This document shows, piece by piece, positions 41,695-49,572 of a stretch of DNA of 64,000 bases. The translations under genes were made by a program, and so were the position numbers. Positions within the stretch are counted from its first letter, which is position 1. Every line of letters begins with the position of its first letter. The stretch lies in NCBI RefSeq assembly GCF_051521505.1, contig NZ_CP150356.1:1364001-1428000 (forward strand), written 5' to 3'. This stretch comes from Sorangium sp025924095 (GTDB lineage Bacteria > Myxococcota_A > Polyangia > Polyangiales > Polyangiaceae). The notes beneath the pieces were generated by a model. The model saw only the letters and a program-made list of their open reading frames with translations. It had not been told where the DNA came from and ran no database searches.

Positions 41695-44181
41695 TCAGAA
41701 GGTGAGGACGCCGCCCTCGTCGGCCTTGGCGGCCGAGCCGGGGCGGATCGTGATCTCGTCCCCGCCGCCCGCGGGCTTCCTGATCACGTCGTACGAGGCG
41801 CCGGGGGCGAGCCCCGTGACGAGGTGCTTCGTCACGCCGGGCAGCGAGGTGAACTGCACCTGGGACACGGCGCCCAGATCGACCGGGAACAGGACCAGGG
41901 TGCCCTTCACCGCCGCGCCCGCGAACGGCGTCCCCTGCTTCGTGCGCACGAGCGTCGCCGGCGCCGCCGCGGCGTTGCCGGCGGCGCCCTCCAGCACGTG
42001 GAGGAAGCGCGTGGTCTTCGGCATCGGGGCCGGCGGCTCGGTCCGCAGGGTCGCGAGCATCGGCTCGAACTCGGCCGGCTTCGTGTCCCAGGTGCCGGTC
42101 GGCTTGTACGGCTCGGCCACGACGACGGCGCTCTCCGGCAGCAGCGCGGTCACGAAGAGCTTCTGCCCCTTGGCCGTCGTGACGGTCGCGAGCTTGCCCG
42201 CGACCTGCGCCGTGCTCGGCGTCTGCAGGAAGAACCGCTTGAAGCGCCCCTCCTTGCCCGTCGCGGCGCGGTCGTAGATCACGAGGTGGTCCGGCTTGAG
42301 CCACACGAGCGAGCGGCTGACGTGCGTGACGTCGTTGATGTTCTCGTAGTCGGAGTTGTAGAGCGGGGTCGCGTCGCCGAGGACGTAGACGTGGTCCTGC
42401 GCGAAGCTCTTCGCGAGCACCCGGGGATCGTTCGTGTGCACGAGCGGCCACTGGGACCCGCTCCGCCAGAGCCCGCCGCGGTTCGGGTCGTCGTGGCGGC
42501 GGTTCCGGTCGTTCTCGACGGCGAGCGTGTTGTGCTGCTCGGAGCTCCCGAAGAAGGCGCCGTACCCGATGCGCTCCTTCGTGAGCCACTCGCCGCCGCG
42601 GTAGAAGCCGAAGCTGAGGCCGTCGCCGTGCTGGTGGTCGATGTGCTCCCAGCCGAGCTGGAACTGGAGCCACGCCGCCTCGGGGCCCCAGCTCGTTCTC
42701 GCGAAGACCTGGCCGAGGCCGGGGCCGTAGTGCGTGAGCGGGATGGAGGGGCGCGGATCGGTCGGGGTGACCGCCGGGTCGAGCAGCAGGAAGTACAGGA
42801 TCGAGTGGCGCTTGTGGACCTGGCCGAGCTGCGAGCGGGCGCGCCGCGCGAGGCCGGCGGCGCCGCCCGGGCTCGCGTGGACGGCCATCCAGCGGAGCGC
42901 GTTGAGGCGCTCGGCGTTGCCGCTGTTCTGGGCGTGGAGGCCGAGCGCCGCGAACGGATCGATGTGATCCGTGTACTCGTAGCGCTGGCCGTCGCCCGTC
43001 CACGCGGCCTCGTGGGTCGGCCCGATCCGGCCCGCCGGCGCGGCGGGGCTCAGGCTGTGGACGTGGGCCGGGATGAACTCGTGCCAGAAGGGGTTGCCGT
43101 CGAGGTGCACCTGCGGGCCCCACTTCGCCGGATCGGCCTCGCCGGCCGTCTGGATGGCGAGGAGCGTCTGGCTCACGTAGGCGAGCGTCGCGGGGCCGTA
43201 CTGGAAGCCCTCCGGCGGCGCGCCGCCGCGCGCGTCGTTCCGGAGGATGTGGTCGGTCATGTAGAGCCACGCCCCGGTGACGTTCGCGAAGTAGTCCCTG
43301 AGCCGCGGGTAGGTGCCGCTGTGCTTCGGATCCGGCGGATCGTCGGCCTCGTCGAACGCGAGCGACAGGAGCGTGAGGTTGCGCATGTGCGACGTGAAGT
43401 AGTTGTTCACGGCGTACCTGCGCTTCCGCGGCTCCTTCAGCATCGCCGGGTCGTTCAGCTTGCCCACCGGCTCGGGGTGGTCGTGGCTCGTCGTCGACGA
43501 CTTCAGCTGATCCTCGGCCCAGCGCAGGAACACGGGCCGTATCGCCGCCTTGTCCTGGGCCGAGAGGTACCCGTAGATCCAGTCGACCGTGAGGCCGAAC
43601 GACTCGCCGGTCCAGCGGGCGCGGTCGCCCGTCGAGAACCTGTGGTTGAAAGGGTCCTTCGGATCTCCCTTGTTCACGCGGTCGACGATGTAAAGCAGGA
43701 TCTTCCGCGCGCGAGCGGCGTAGTCGTTGCGGGCCGCCTCGTCGCTCGAAACGAGCGACATGAAGGCGAACAGCTCGGCGTGCGCCTCGCAGTAGACGCG
43801 GCTGAAGGCGCAGTCGCCCTCGGAGGGGATGCTCCCCTTGTCCATCGCGGCCACGGCCTCGGCCGTGACGGCGGCGAGCTCCTTGAAGAGGGGGTTCGCC
43901 GGCGTGGCGCGCGCCCGGAGCCCCGGCAGGTCGGCCGCGCGCACCCAGAGCCGCGGGTGCCCCTTGGCCGGCGCGGCGGCCGGCGCGGGCGGCCCCTCGA
44001 AGCGCGGCGCCGCGACGCCCGGCGCCGCGACCCCGAGCGCCGCGGCGCCGGCCTGCGTCTGCGGGTCGGCGCCGCTGTGGACCGCCGGGGGCCCCGGGGT
44101 CTGCCGCCGGTCGCACCCGGCGAGCAGGCCCGCGAGGCCGAGCGCCACGGCGAGCGACGCGAACGGCGCCCGGCGCGTCAT
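41695..44181 (-). CDS. Heparinase II/III-like polysaccharide lyase family lipoprotein
   Basis: 828 residues. The signal peptide ends GLAGLLAGC (lipobox). A Pro/Ala linker is followed by an alpha/alpha-toroid (about 75-470, PRLWVRAADLPGLRARA, RNDYAARARKILLYIVDRV, DWIYGYLSAQDKAAIRPVFLRWAEDQLK) and a C-terminal beta-sandwich (about 480-828) with WLQFQLGWEHIDHQHGDGLSFGFYRGGEWL, SSEQHNTLAVEND and YVLGDATPLYNSDYENINDVTHVSRSLVWLKPDHLVIYDRA. The His-rich HIDHQHGDGLSF region resembles the active-site loop of heparinase II/III lyases. It may trim or release uronic-acid-containing polymer at the cell surface. ATG 44181 overlaps the epimerase stop (ATGA). Confidence 0.75.
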   Translation of the reverse strand: MTRRAPFASLAVALGLAGLLAGCDRRQTPGPPAVHSGADPQTQAGAAALGVAAPGVAAPRFEGPPAPAAAPAKGHPRLWVRAADLPGLRARATPANPLFKELAAVTAEAVAAMDKGSIPSEGDCAFSRVYCEAHAELFAFMSLVSSDEAARNDYAARARKILLYIVDRVNKGDPKDPFNHRFSTGDRARWTGESFGLTVDWIYGYLSAQDKAAIRPVFLRWAEDQLKSSTTSHDHPEPVGKLNDPAMLKEPRKRRYAVNNYFTSHMRNLTLLSLAFDEADDPPDPKHSGTYPRLRDYFANVTGAWLYMTDHILRNDARGGAPPEGFQYGPATLAYVSQTLLAIQTAGEADPAKWGPQVHLDGNPFWHEFIPAHVHSLSPAAPAGRIGPTHEAAWTGDGQRYEYTDHIDPFAALGLHAQNSGNAERLNALRWMAVHASPGGAAGLARRARSQLGQVHKRHSILYFLLLDPAVTPTDPRPSIPLTHYGPGLGQVFARTSWGPEAAWLQFQLGWEHIDHQHGDGLSFGFYRGGEWLTKERIGYGAFFGSSEQHNTLAVENDRNRRHDDPNRGGLWRSGSQWPLVHTNDPRVLAKSFAQDHVYVLGDATPLYNSDYENINDVTHVSRSLVWLKPDHLVIYDRAATGKEGRFKRFFLQTPSTAQVAGKLATVTTAKGQKLFVTALLPESAVVVAEPYKPTGTWDTKPAEFEPMLATLRTEPPAPMPKTTRFLHVLEGAAGNAAAAPATLVRTKQGTPFAGAAVKGTLVLFPVDLGAVSQVQFTSLPGVTKHLVTGLAPGASYDVIRKPAGGGDEITIRPGSAAKADEGGVLTF

Positions 44182-45188
44182 GTCGCGCGTTCCCGGAGAT
44201 AGGCGAACGCCCGCTGGAGGCCCTCCTCCGTGGAGACGAGCGGCTTCCAGCCGAGCGCCTTCAGCTTTGTGTTGTCGAACCGGTTCCCCTTCCAGGACGT
44301 CGCGGTCTTGTACGGCGTGAAGACGGCCGGCAGCTGCCCCTTCGAGTAGGCGTGATAGCGCTCGACGAGCTTCGATATCCCGGTGAGGGCGACATAGGGC
44401 ACCGAGAGCGAGCGGATCGGCTTCACCTCGCGCTTGTAGCGGGCGAGGTAGACGTCGGCAGTGGGCAGGTCGTCGTCGTGGACGTTGTAGACCTGCCCCT
44501 TCGCGACCTCGCTCCGGCCGGCGATGGCGATCGCCTCGGCGCAGTTGTCCACGTACGAGAGCGGGAGGAGGTTGCGCCCGCCGAGGTGCAGGAACACGCC
44601 GAACAGGCTCATCCCCACGCGGCCGGAGAAGGCGTTGCCGCCCGGGCCGTAGATGACGCCGGGGCGGAGCACCGTGAGCGGGAAGCCGTAGCGCGCCTGG
44701 TACTCCCAGAAGAGCTTCTCCTGCCGGAGCTTCGCCTGCGAGTAGAGGTCGCGCTGCGCGGGCCGCGACTCGAGCGGGGTGTTCTCGTCGACGATGTACC
44801 CGCGCGGGAGGTCGGCCACGCCGTAGACGCCGAAGGAGCTGACGAGGATGACGCGCGGCGATCGGCCGGTGTGGACCAGCGCCTCGAGCAGGTTCTTCGA
44901 GGCGACCACGGTGCTCAGGAACATGTCCGCGGGCGCGCCGCCCATGGCCGCGGCCACGTGGTAGACGACGTCCACGCCCTCGACCGCGCGCTCGGCGGCC
45001 TCCTTCGTGGCGAGGGAGCCCACCGCGACCTCGAGGGGGGCGCCGTGCCGCTCCTCGATCGCCTCGAGCCGCGCGCGGTTGCTCGCGGGGCGGACGAGGC
45101 AGCGGATGTCGGTCTCGCCGTGAGCGAGCAGCCGGTCGACGAGGGCCGACCCAAGGAAGCCGTTCGAGCCGGTGACAAGGACTTTCAT
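44178..45188 (-). CDS. NAD-dependent epimerase/dehydratase (extended SDR)
   Basis: 336 residues. The NAD-binding GSNGFLGSALVDRLL is at residues 7-21. Catalytic elements are VILVSSFGVYG and the YSQAK motif (Tyr-x-x-x-Lys) near residue 150, followed by TVLRPGVIYGPGGNAFSG. Extended SDRs epimerise, dehydrate or reduce nucleotide sugars, or reduce 3-beta-hydroxysteroid-like compounds. In this locus a sugar-nucleotide role is most likely, but the substrate is unknown. It overlaps both neighbours by four bases, forming a tight oxidoreductase-epimerase-lyase operon. Confidence 0.85.
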   Translation of the reverse strand: MKVLVTGSNGFLGSALVDRLLAHGETDIRCLVRPASNRARLEAIEERHGAPLEVAVGSLATKEAAERAVEGVDVVYHVAAAMGGAPADMFLSTVVASKNLLEALVHTGRSPRVILVSSFGVYGVADLPRGYIVDENTPLESRPAQRDLYSQAKLRQEKLFWEYQARYGFPLTVLRPGVIYGPGGNAFSGRVGMSLFGVFLHLGGRNLLPLSYVDNCAEAIAIAGRSEVAKGQVYNVHDDDLPTADVYLARYKREVKPIRSLSVPYVALTGISKLVERYHAYSKGQLPAVFTPYKTATSWKGNRFDNTKLKALGWKPLVSTEEGLQRAFAYLRERAT

Positions 45189-46273
45189 GTGCGCGCCTTC
45201 TCCTGCGGGACCTGCCGGAAGATCTCATCCATCATCCACGCGACCCGGATCATGTCCCGGTACGAGATGGGCAGCTCCGCGCCCCGCGTGATGCTGTCGT
45301 AGAAGAGCCCGATCAGGCGGTTCATCCCCGAGAAGAAGTGGAAGTCGCTGCGGGCGAACCTCACCACGTTCCTGCCCCCTTCGCGCAGGTACGAGAGGGC
45401 CTGATCGAAGGCCGGGACGACGCGCCCGATGGCGCTCGGGAGCTTCGGCGACGCGTCGAGCGTGACCGTGCGGCTCGTGTAGTCGACGTGGAGCGTGTTC
45501 TTCGTGCCGTAGACGCGGAGGAAGTGCCCGGGCGGCCGCGCGTGCGACGAGAAGGTCCCGTAGGCGCTGACGCGCGCGCCCTGCACCGTGACGCGGAGCT
45601 CGTCGAGCATGTCGTCGCGCGCGTCGCCATACCGCTTCTCGCGGAGCGCGTAGGCCGTCGCGGTGACCTTCGGCTGCTCGTCGTCCACGAACTCGACGAT
45701 CTTGTTCAGCAGGTGATCGATGTTGTTGTGGAACAGCTTGCCCGGCAGGCGATGGACCCAGTGCGTGCCGTCGCCGAGGAGCGCCGTGCCGAAGGGGCCG
45801 GAGAGGTTGTAGCCGAAGCAGCTCTCCACGTGGACGGGGTCGCCCAGCACGCCGTCGCCGATGAGCCTCCGCATCTCGATGGCCGGCGGATCAAACTGGT
45901 ACTCCCAGCCGAGGGTCATCTTCTTCCCGGCCGCGGTGCAGAGCTCGATGAGGCGCCGCACGTCCGAGAGGTTGAGCGCAATCGGCTTCTCCACGTAGAC
46001 GTGGGCGCCCGCCTCGATGGCCCGCCGCGCGAGGAACAGGTGCGACTGCGGAGGCGTGGTGATGTGGACGACATCGGGCTTCTCGACGTCGAGCATCCGG
46101 TCGAACGAGTCGTAGTGGCTCGGGATGCCGTAGCGCACCGCGATCTGCTCGGCCATCAGGAGCTCTAGGTCGCATACGGCGACGACCCGGGCCCGCTCCG
46201 GCATCTTCTGGATCTCTTCTATGTGGCCGTCGGCGATCTTGCCGCAGCCGACGATCGCGATTTTGAGGGTCAT
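45185..46273 (-). CDS. Gfo/Idh/MocA-family oxidoreductase
   Basis: About 362 residues. The Rossmann start LKIAIVGCGKIADGHIEEI is followed by VVAVCDLE, HITTPPQSHLFLARRAIEAG and VYVEKPIALN, which holds the catalytic Glu-Lys-Pro motif. The C-terminal alpha/beta domain includes WVHRLPGKLFHNNIDHLLNKIVEF and a DHLL-type His. The family oxidises or reduces sugars and sugar nucleotides with NAD(P). With the UDP-HexNAc dehydrogenase at 28621, a WbpB/WlbA-like 3-oxidation step is possible (inference). ATG 46273 is used; the longer frame adds an Arg-rich, non-family N-terminus. It is first in the three-gene minus-strand operon, with a 236-bp divergent gap to the GT4 gene. Confidence 0.85.
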   Translation of the reverse strand: MTLKIAIVGCGKIADGHIEEIQKMPERARVVAVCDLELLMAEQIAVRYGIPSHYDSFDRMLDVEKPDVVHITTPPQSHLFLARRAIEAGAHVYVEKPIALNLSDVRRLIELCTAAGKKMTLGWEYQFDPPAIEMRRLIGDGVLGDPVHVESCFGYNLSGPFGTALLGDGTHWVHRLPGKLFHNNIDHLLNKIVEFVDDEQPKVTATAYALREKRYGDARDDMLDELRVTVQGARVSAYGTFSSHARPPGHFLRVYGTKNTLHVDYTSRTVTLDASPKLPSAIGRVVPAFDQALSYLREGGRNVVRFARSDFHFFSGMNRLIGLFYDSITRGAELPISYRDMIRVAWMMDEIFRQVPQEKART

Positions 46274-46509
46274 GGGGCGGCGGAGCGTACCGCAACGGGG
46301 CAGGCGAGAGCTAGGCTCTCGGGCGCCTCGCCGCGCGCGGGCGGCGCCCGGCACTCGCTCCGGGGGCCGGGCGGGCCGCGGCGGCGCGGCGGACGGAGGA
46401 TCGCGCGCGTCGCCCTGCCGCTCGCGGCGCTCCTGCGTGGACGTGCCTGGTGACGGTCGCGACGGCCTCGGGTAGGCTGCGCGGCGATCAGAGAGAAGGG
46501 TGGTGATTC

Positions 46510-47751
46510 GTGCGCGTGCTTCATGTTCTTCATACGTCGTTGCCTGTCATTGCGGGGTACACGATCCGCAGCGACTACATCGTCAAGCATCAGGCCGAGC
46601 ACGGGATGCGTCCGGCGGTGGTGACCTCGGGGCAGCAGGGGTCCGGGGACGCGCTGAAGGAGGAGATCGGCGGCATCTCGTACTGGCGGACGCGCGAGCC
46701 TTCCGGCAAGAAGCTGCCGCTCCTCCGCGAGCTCTCGCTCGTGCGGGCGCTGGAGGCGCGCGTCGAGGACGCGATTCGGGAGTTTCAGCCCGACGTCGTG
46801 CACGCGCACTCGCCGATGCTCGTCGGGCTGCCGGCGCTCGCGGCGGCGCGCCGCTTCGGGCTGCCGCTCGTCTACGAGGTGCGCGACCTCTGGGAGAACG
46901 CCTCCGTCGACCGGGGCAAGTTCGCCGAGGACTCGGTCCCCTACAAGATCGCGGCCGGCCTCGAGACGGTGGTGTACAGGTACGCTGACGCGACGGTGAC
47001 GATCTGCGAGAGCCTGAGGAACGCGGTCGCGCCGCGGGTGCGCAGCACGGACGCGCTCCACGTGGTGGGCAACGGCGTCGACGCGGACAAGTTCGCGCCG
47101 CGGGAGGCCCCGCCCGGCGCCTGGGAGCGCTTCGGGCTCGCCGGGAAGAGGCTCATCGGGTATGTCGGCACCTTCCAGCCGTACGAGGGGCTCCAGACGC
47201 TCATCGCGTCGATCGGCGACATCGCCCGGGAGATCCCGGACGCGCACGTCGTGATCACGGGGGCCGGCGGCCAGGAGATGGAGCTCAAGGCGTTTGCCCG
47301 CGAGCGAGGCGTGGAGTCGAAGGTGACGTTCACGGGGCGGGTGCCGCACGACGAGGTGTTCAACATCTACGCGATGGCGAGCCTGCTCGTTTATCCGCGC
47401 ATCCGGACCCGGACGACCGCGCTCACGACACCGCTGAAGCCCCTCGAGGCGATGGCCATGGCCCGGCCCGTGATGGTCAGCGACGTGCCGGCGATGGGCG
47501 AGCTCGTGCGCTATGGCGAGACCGGGTTCGTCTTCAAGGCGGGCGACAGCGTCGACCTGACGAGGCGGTGCGTCGAGGCGCTCAAGGACCCGGAGCGCCT
47601 CGATCGCGTCGGCAAGAACGCGCGGGAGTGGATCCTGAAGGAGCGGCAATGGCCCACGCTGCTCTCGCAGTACCAGGCCATCTACGAGCAGGCGATCGCC
47701 GCGCGGCGCGGACAGGGCAAGTCGCCCGTCGGCGAGGCGCGCGCGGCGTGA
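46510..47751 (+). CDS. Family 4 glycosyltransferase (exosortase-type EPS locus subgroup)
   Basis: 413 residues with a GT-B fold. The N-terminal domain starts MRVLHVLHTSLPVIAGYTIRS and includes VVHAHSPMLVGLPAL and VYEVRDLWE. The C-terminal donor domain (about 215-380) has IGYVGTFQPYEGLQTLI, GRVPHDEVFNIYAMASLLVYP, TTPLKPLEAMAMARPVM (the E-x7-E-like region) and GELVRYGETGFVF. It resembles the GT4 subgroup seen in PEP-CTERM/exosortase-type EPS loci. It would add one sugar from a nucleotide donor to the lipid-linked repeat unit. GTG 46510 has GAGAAGGG nine bases upstream. It is the only GT4 in the locus, so other transferases must be encoded elsewhere. Confidence 0.88.
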   Translation: MRVLHVLHTSLPVIAGYTIRSDYIVKHQAEHGMRPAVVTSGQQGSGDALKEEIGGISYWRTREPSGKKLPLLRELSLVRALEARVEDAIREFQPDVVHAHSPMLVGLPALAAARRFGLPLVYEVRDLWENASVDRGKFAEDSVPYKIAAGLETVVYRYADATVTICESLRNAVAPRVRSTDALHVVGNGVDADKFAPREAPPGAWERFGLAGKRLIGYVGTFQPYEGLQTLIASIGDIAREIPDAHVVITGAGGQEMELKAFARERGVESKVTFTGRVPHDEVFNIYAMASLLVYPRIRTRTTALTTPLKPLEAMAMARPVMVSDVPAMGELVRYGETGFVFKAGDSVDLTRRCVEALKDPERLDRVGKNAREWILKERQWPTLLSQYQAIYEQAIAARRGQGKSPVGEARAA

Positions 47752-47829
47752 ACGGCCGCGCGCGACAGGGAGCAGGCGCCCGGCAGGCACGGCTCCGGGC
47801 GCGCTCCCTGCGCGCGTGAGGCTCCGGAG

Positions 47830-47857
47830 ATCGCGCCGCGCGCGCGCGCGGCGCGAT
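47830..47857. terminator. Perfect 28-bp palindrome after the GT4 gene
   Basis: ATCGCGCCGCGCGC and its exact complement GCGCGCGGCGCGAT are adjacent. The hairpin lies about 80 bp after the GT4 stop and 110 bp before the next start. It may end EPS-locus transcription, though there is no T-run. Confidence 0.35.
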
Positions 47858-47898
47858 CCCGAGGCTCTCCGGCGCGCGGCGCGATCCCGAGGCTCTCC
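47849..47898. repeat. 22-bp direct repeat, two copies
   Basis: CGGCGCGATCCCGAGGCTCT plus CC occurs at 47849-47870 and again at 47877-47898, six bases apart. A partial third CGCGATCCG follows at about 47900. It sits directly upstream of the small STAS-like gene and could be an operator array or a simple duplication. Confidence 0.7.
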
Positions 47899-47967
47899 CG
47901 CGCGATCCGGGGTATGATTCCGCGGCCCCATCCCGCCCCTTCGGGAACTGGCAGGAGGTCCCTCAAC

Positions 47968-48345
47968 GTGTTCGAGATCAAAGTCGACCGGATCCACGCC
48001 ATCGTGGATTTCCTCCTCGAGGGGCGTGTCCGCCTCGAAGAGATGCAGAACTTCGTCAGCGAGCTGAGGAAGGCGTGCGAGGGCCTCCAGGGGCGGGAGA
48101 TCAAGATCAAGGCCGATGTCCGGGGCTTCCGGCCGATGTCCCCCGATGTGGCGGAGAAGATCCGCGCCGTCCAGGAGTTCGGCCTGGAGCTCGGGGTGAT
48201 GCGCGTGGCCGAGATCATCGAGAGCGACATCGTCGCGCTCCAGCTCAACCGCGTGGCGCGCGAGAGCGGCACGGACAAGGTCCTCCGCCGCTTCTGGGAC
48301 GAGGACGCGGCCCACGAGTGGCTCCTCCACGGAGATCCGGAATAA
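47968..48345 (+). CDS. Small STAS/SpoIIAA-like protein
   Basis: 125 residues, mixed alpha/beta, without signal or membrane segments. FEIKVDRIHAIVDFLLEGRVRLEEMQNFVSELRKACEGL resembles the SpoIIAA-like (STAS/SEC14-related) fold seen in small bacterial proteins, followed by RVAEIIESDIVALQLNRVAREsg and FWDEDAAHEWL, a typical C-terminal motif of that group. The function is unknown. GTG 47968 follows a strong AGGAGGT nine bases upstream. It converges with the aminopeptidase gene. Confidence 0.68.
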   Translation: MFEIKVDRIHAIVDFLLEGRVRLEEMQNFVSELRKACEGLQGREIKIKADVRGFRPMSPDVAEKIRAVQEFGLELGVMRVAEIIESDIVALQLNRVARESGTDKVLRRFWDEDAAHEWLLHGDPE

Positions 48346-48369
48346 CGCCAGAGCGCGGGCGCCGCGGCG

Positions 48370-49572
48370 CTAGAACAGGGGGGCCGGGTCGCACGGGTGC
48401 GGCGGCCGGTACCGCGCGAGGATCTCGGCCACGGCGTCGAGCGGCAGGGCGGGGGCGTGGTGGCCGCTGTGGCCGGTCGTGTCGACGCCGGCGCACATGG
48501 CGTTGAGGATCGCCTCTTCCACCACGTCGACGGTGGCCTCGTAGAGCTCGTCGATCTCGGTGTCGAGGACGAGCTCGGCCATGTGCCGCCCGGGCGCGAG
48601 AGGGTGCACGCTGAGCGAGCGGCTCGACCGGGGGGCGCTCCACCGCTCGGTGGCGACGCGAGGCACCCGGTTCGCCGTGCTCCACGCGAGGACGATCTCG
48701 CCCGAGTTGTTGGCCGCGTACCCGCCGGTCCGGCCGATCGCGAGCGCGGCGCGCCGCGCCAGGCGCGCGAGCTGGCGGTGGATGAGCGGAGCGTCGGTGG
48801 CGACGAGCACGATGATGGAGCCGGCAGGGCCCCGCCGCGGGATGTGCGTGAAGCGGTCGCTGATCAGCCGGCCCACCGGGACCCCGTCGACGCGGAGCAG
48901 CTCGCGATCGCCGAAGTTCGAGAGCACGAGCGCGCCGACCGTGGACTCGACCCCGCCGACCGGGACCGAGCGGCTCGAGGTGCCGATCCCGCCCGCGAAG
49001 TGGAAGGTCTGCATACCCGTGCCAGCGCCGACGCTCCCCTCGGCCACAGGGCCACCCCGGACATTGTCGAGCGCCTCCTCGACGTCGGCCTGCGTCACGT
49101 GGCGCCCCACCGTGTCGTTGAGGAAGCTGTCGTCGCACTCGGCGACGACCGGGATCACGACGTCGTCCTCCCTGCCGATCCTCGGATGACGGTGCGAGAG
49201 CCACGCGACGCTCGCGTCGAGGACGCGGCCGACGCAGAGCGTGCTGCAGAGCAGGATCGGCGTCTCGCAGAGGCCCCACTCGTTGATCTGCGAGAGGCCG
49301 GTCACCTCGCCGGCGCCGTTCAGCACGTAGCTGGCGGTGAACACCCGATCCAGGAAGATGTCGCCGTCGGCGGGGATCACCGCGGTCACGCCCGTGCGCA
49401 CCGGGCCGATGCCCGGGACGAGCTCGCCCTCGCCCTCGATCTTTGTCACATGGTGGACCCGGACCCCGGTGACGTCCGTGATCGCGTTCTCGGGACCGGT
49501 CGGAAAACGGCCGATCGCGACGCCGAGATCGCGCAGCCGAGGGCGCCTGATCGAGGTCGAGGGCGCGCTCAC
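48370..49572 (-). CDS. P1/S58-family aminopeptidase (DmpA-like)
   Basis: 400 residues of the self-processing S58 (DmpA/BapA) family. Motifs include the N-terminal LGVAIGRFPTGPENAITDVTGVRVHH, TGVTAVIPADGDIFLDRVF, GAGEVTGLSQINEWGLCETPI, GSVGAGTGM, VGALVLSNFGDRELL (Ser in LSNFG is the likely nucleophile exposed by autocleavage) and HPLAPGRHMAELVLDTEIDELYEATVDVVEEAILNAM. Relatives release N-terminal D- or beta-amino acids, or small amides, from peptides. The GTG start overlaps the stop of the double ATP-grasp gene (GTGA), so the two are coupled. A ligase-plus-peptidase pair acting on the same peptide-like product is an attractive inference. Confidence 0.83.
   Translation of the reverse strand: MSAPSTSIRRPRLRDLGVAIGRFPTGPENAITDVTGVRVHHVTKIEGEGELVPGIGPVRTGVTAVIPADGDIFLDRVFTASYVLNGAGEVTGLSQINEWGLCETPILLCSTLCVGRVLDASVAWLSHRHPRIGREDDVVIPVVAECDDSFLNDTVGRHVTQADVEEALDNVRGGPVAEGSVGAGTGMQTFHFAGGIGTSSRSVPVGGVESTVGALVLSNFGDRELLRVDGVPVGRLISDRFTHIPRRGPAGSIIVLVATDAPLIHRQLARLARRAALAIGRTGGYAANNSGEIVLAWSTANRVPRVATERWSAPRSSRSLSVHPLAPGRHMAELVLDTEIDELYEATVDVVEEAILNAMCAGVDTTGHSGHHAPALPLDAVAEILARYRPPHPCDPAPLF

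Noticed and set aside
46270..48330. A 686-codon minus-strand frame opposite the GT4 and STAS-like genes
   Set aside because: It is the antisense shadow of two well-supported genes and shows no family motif.
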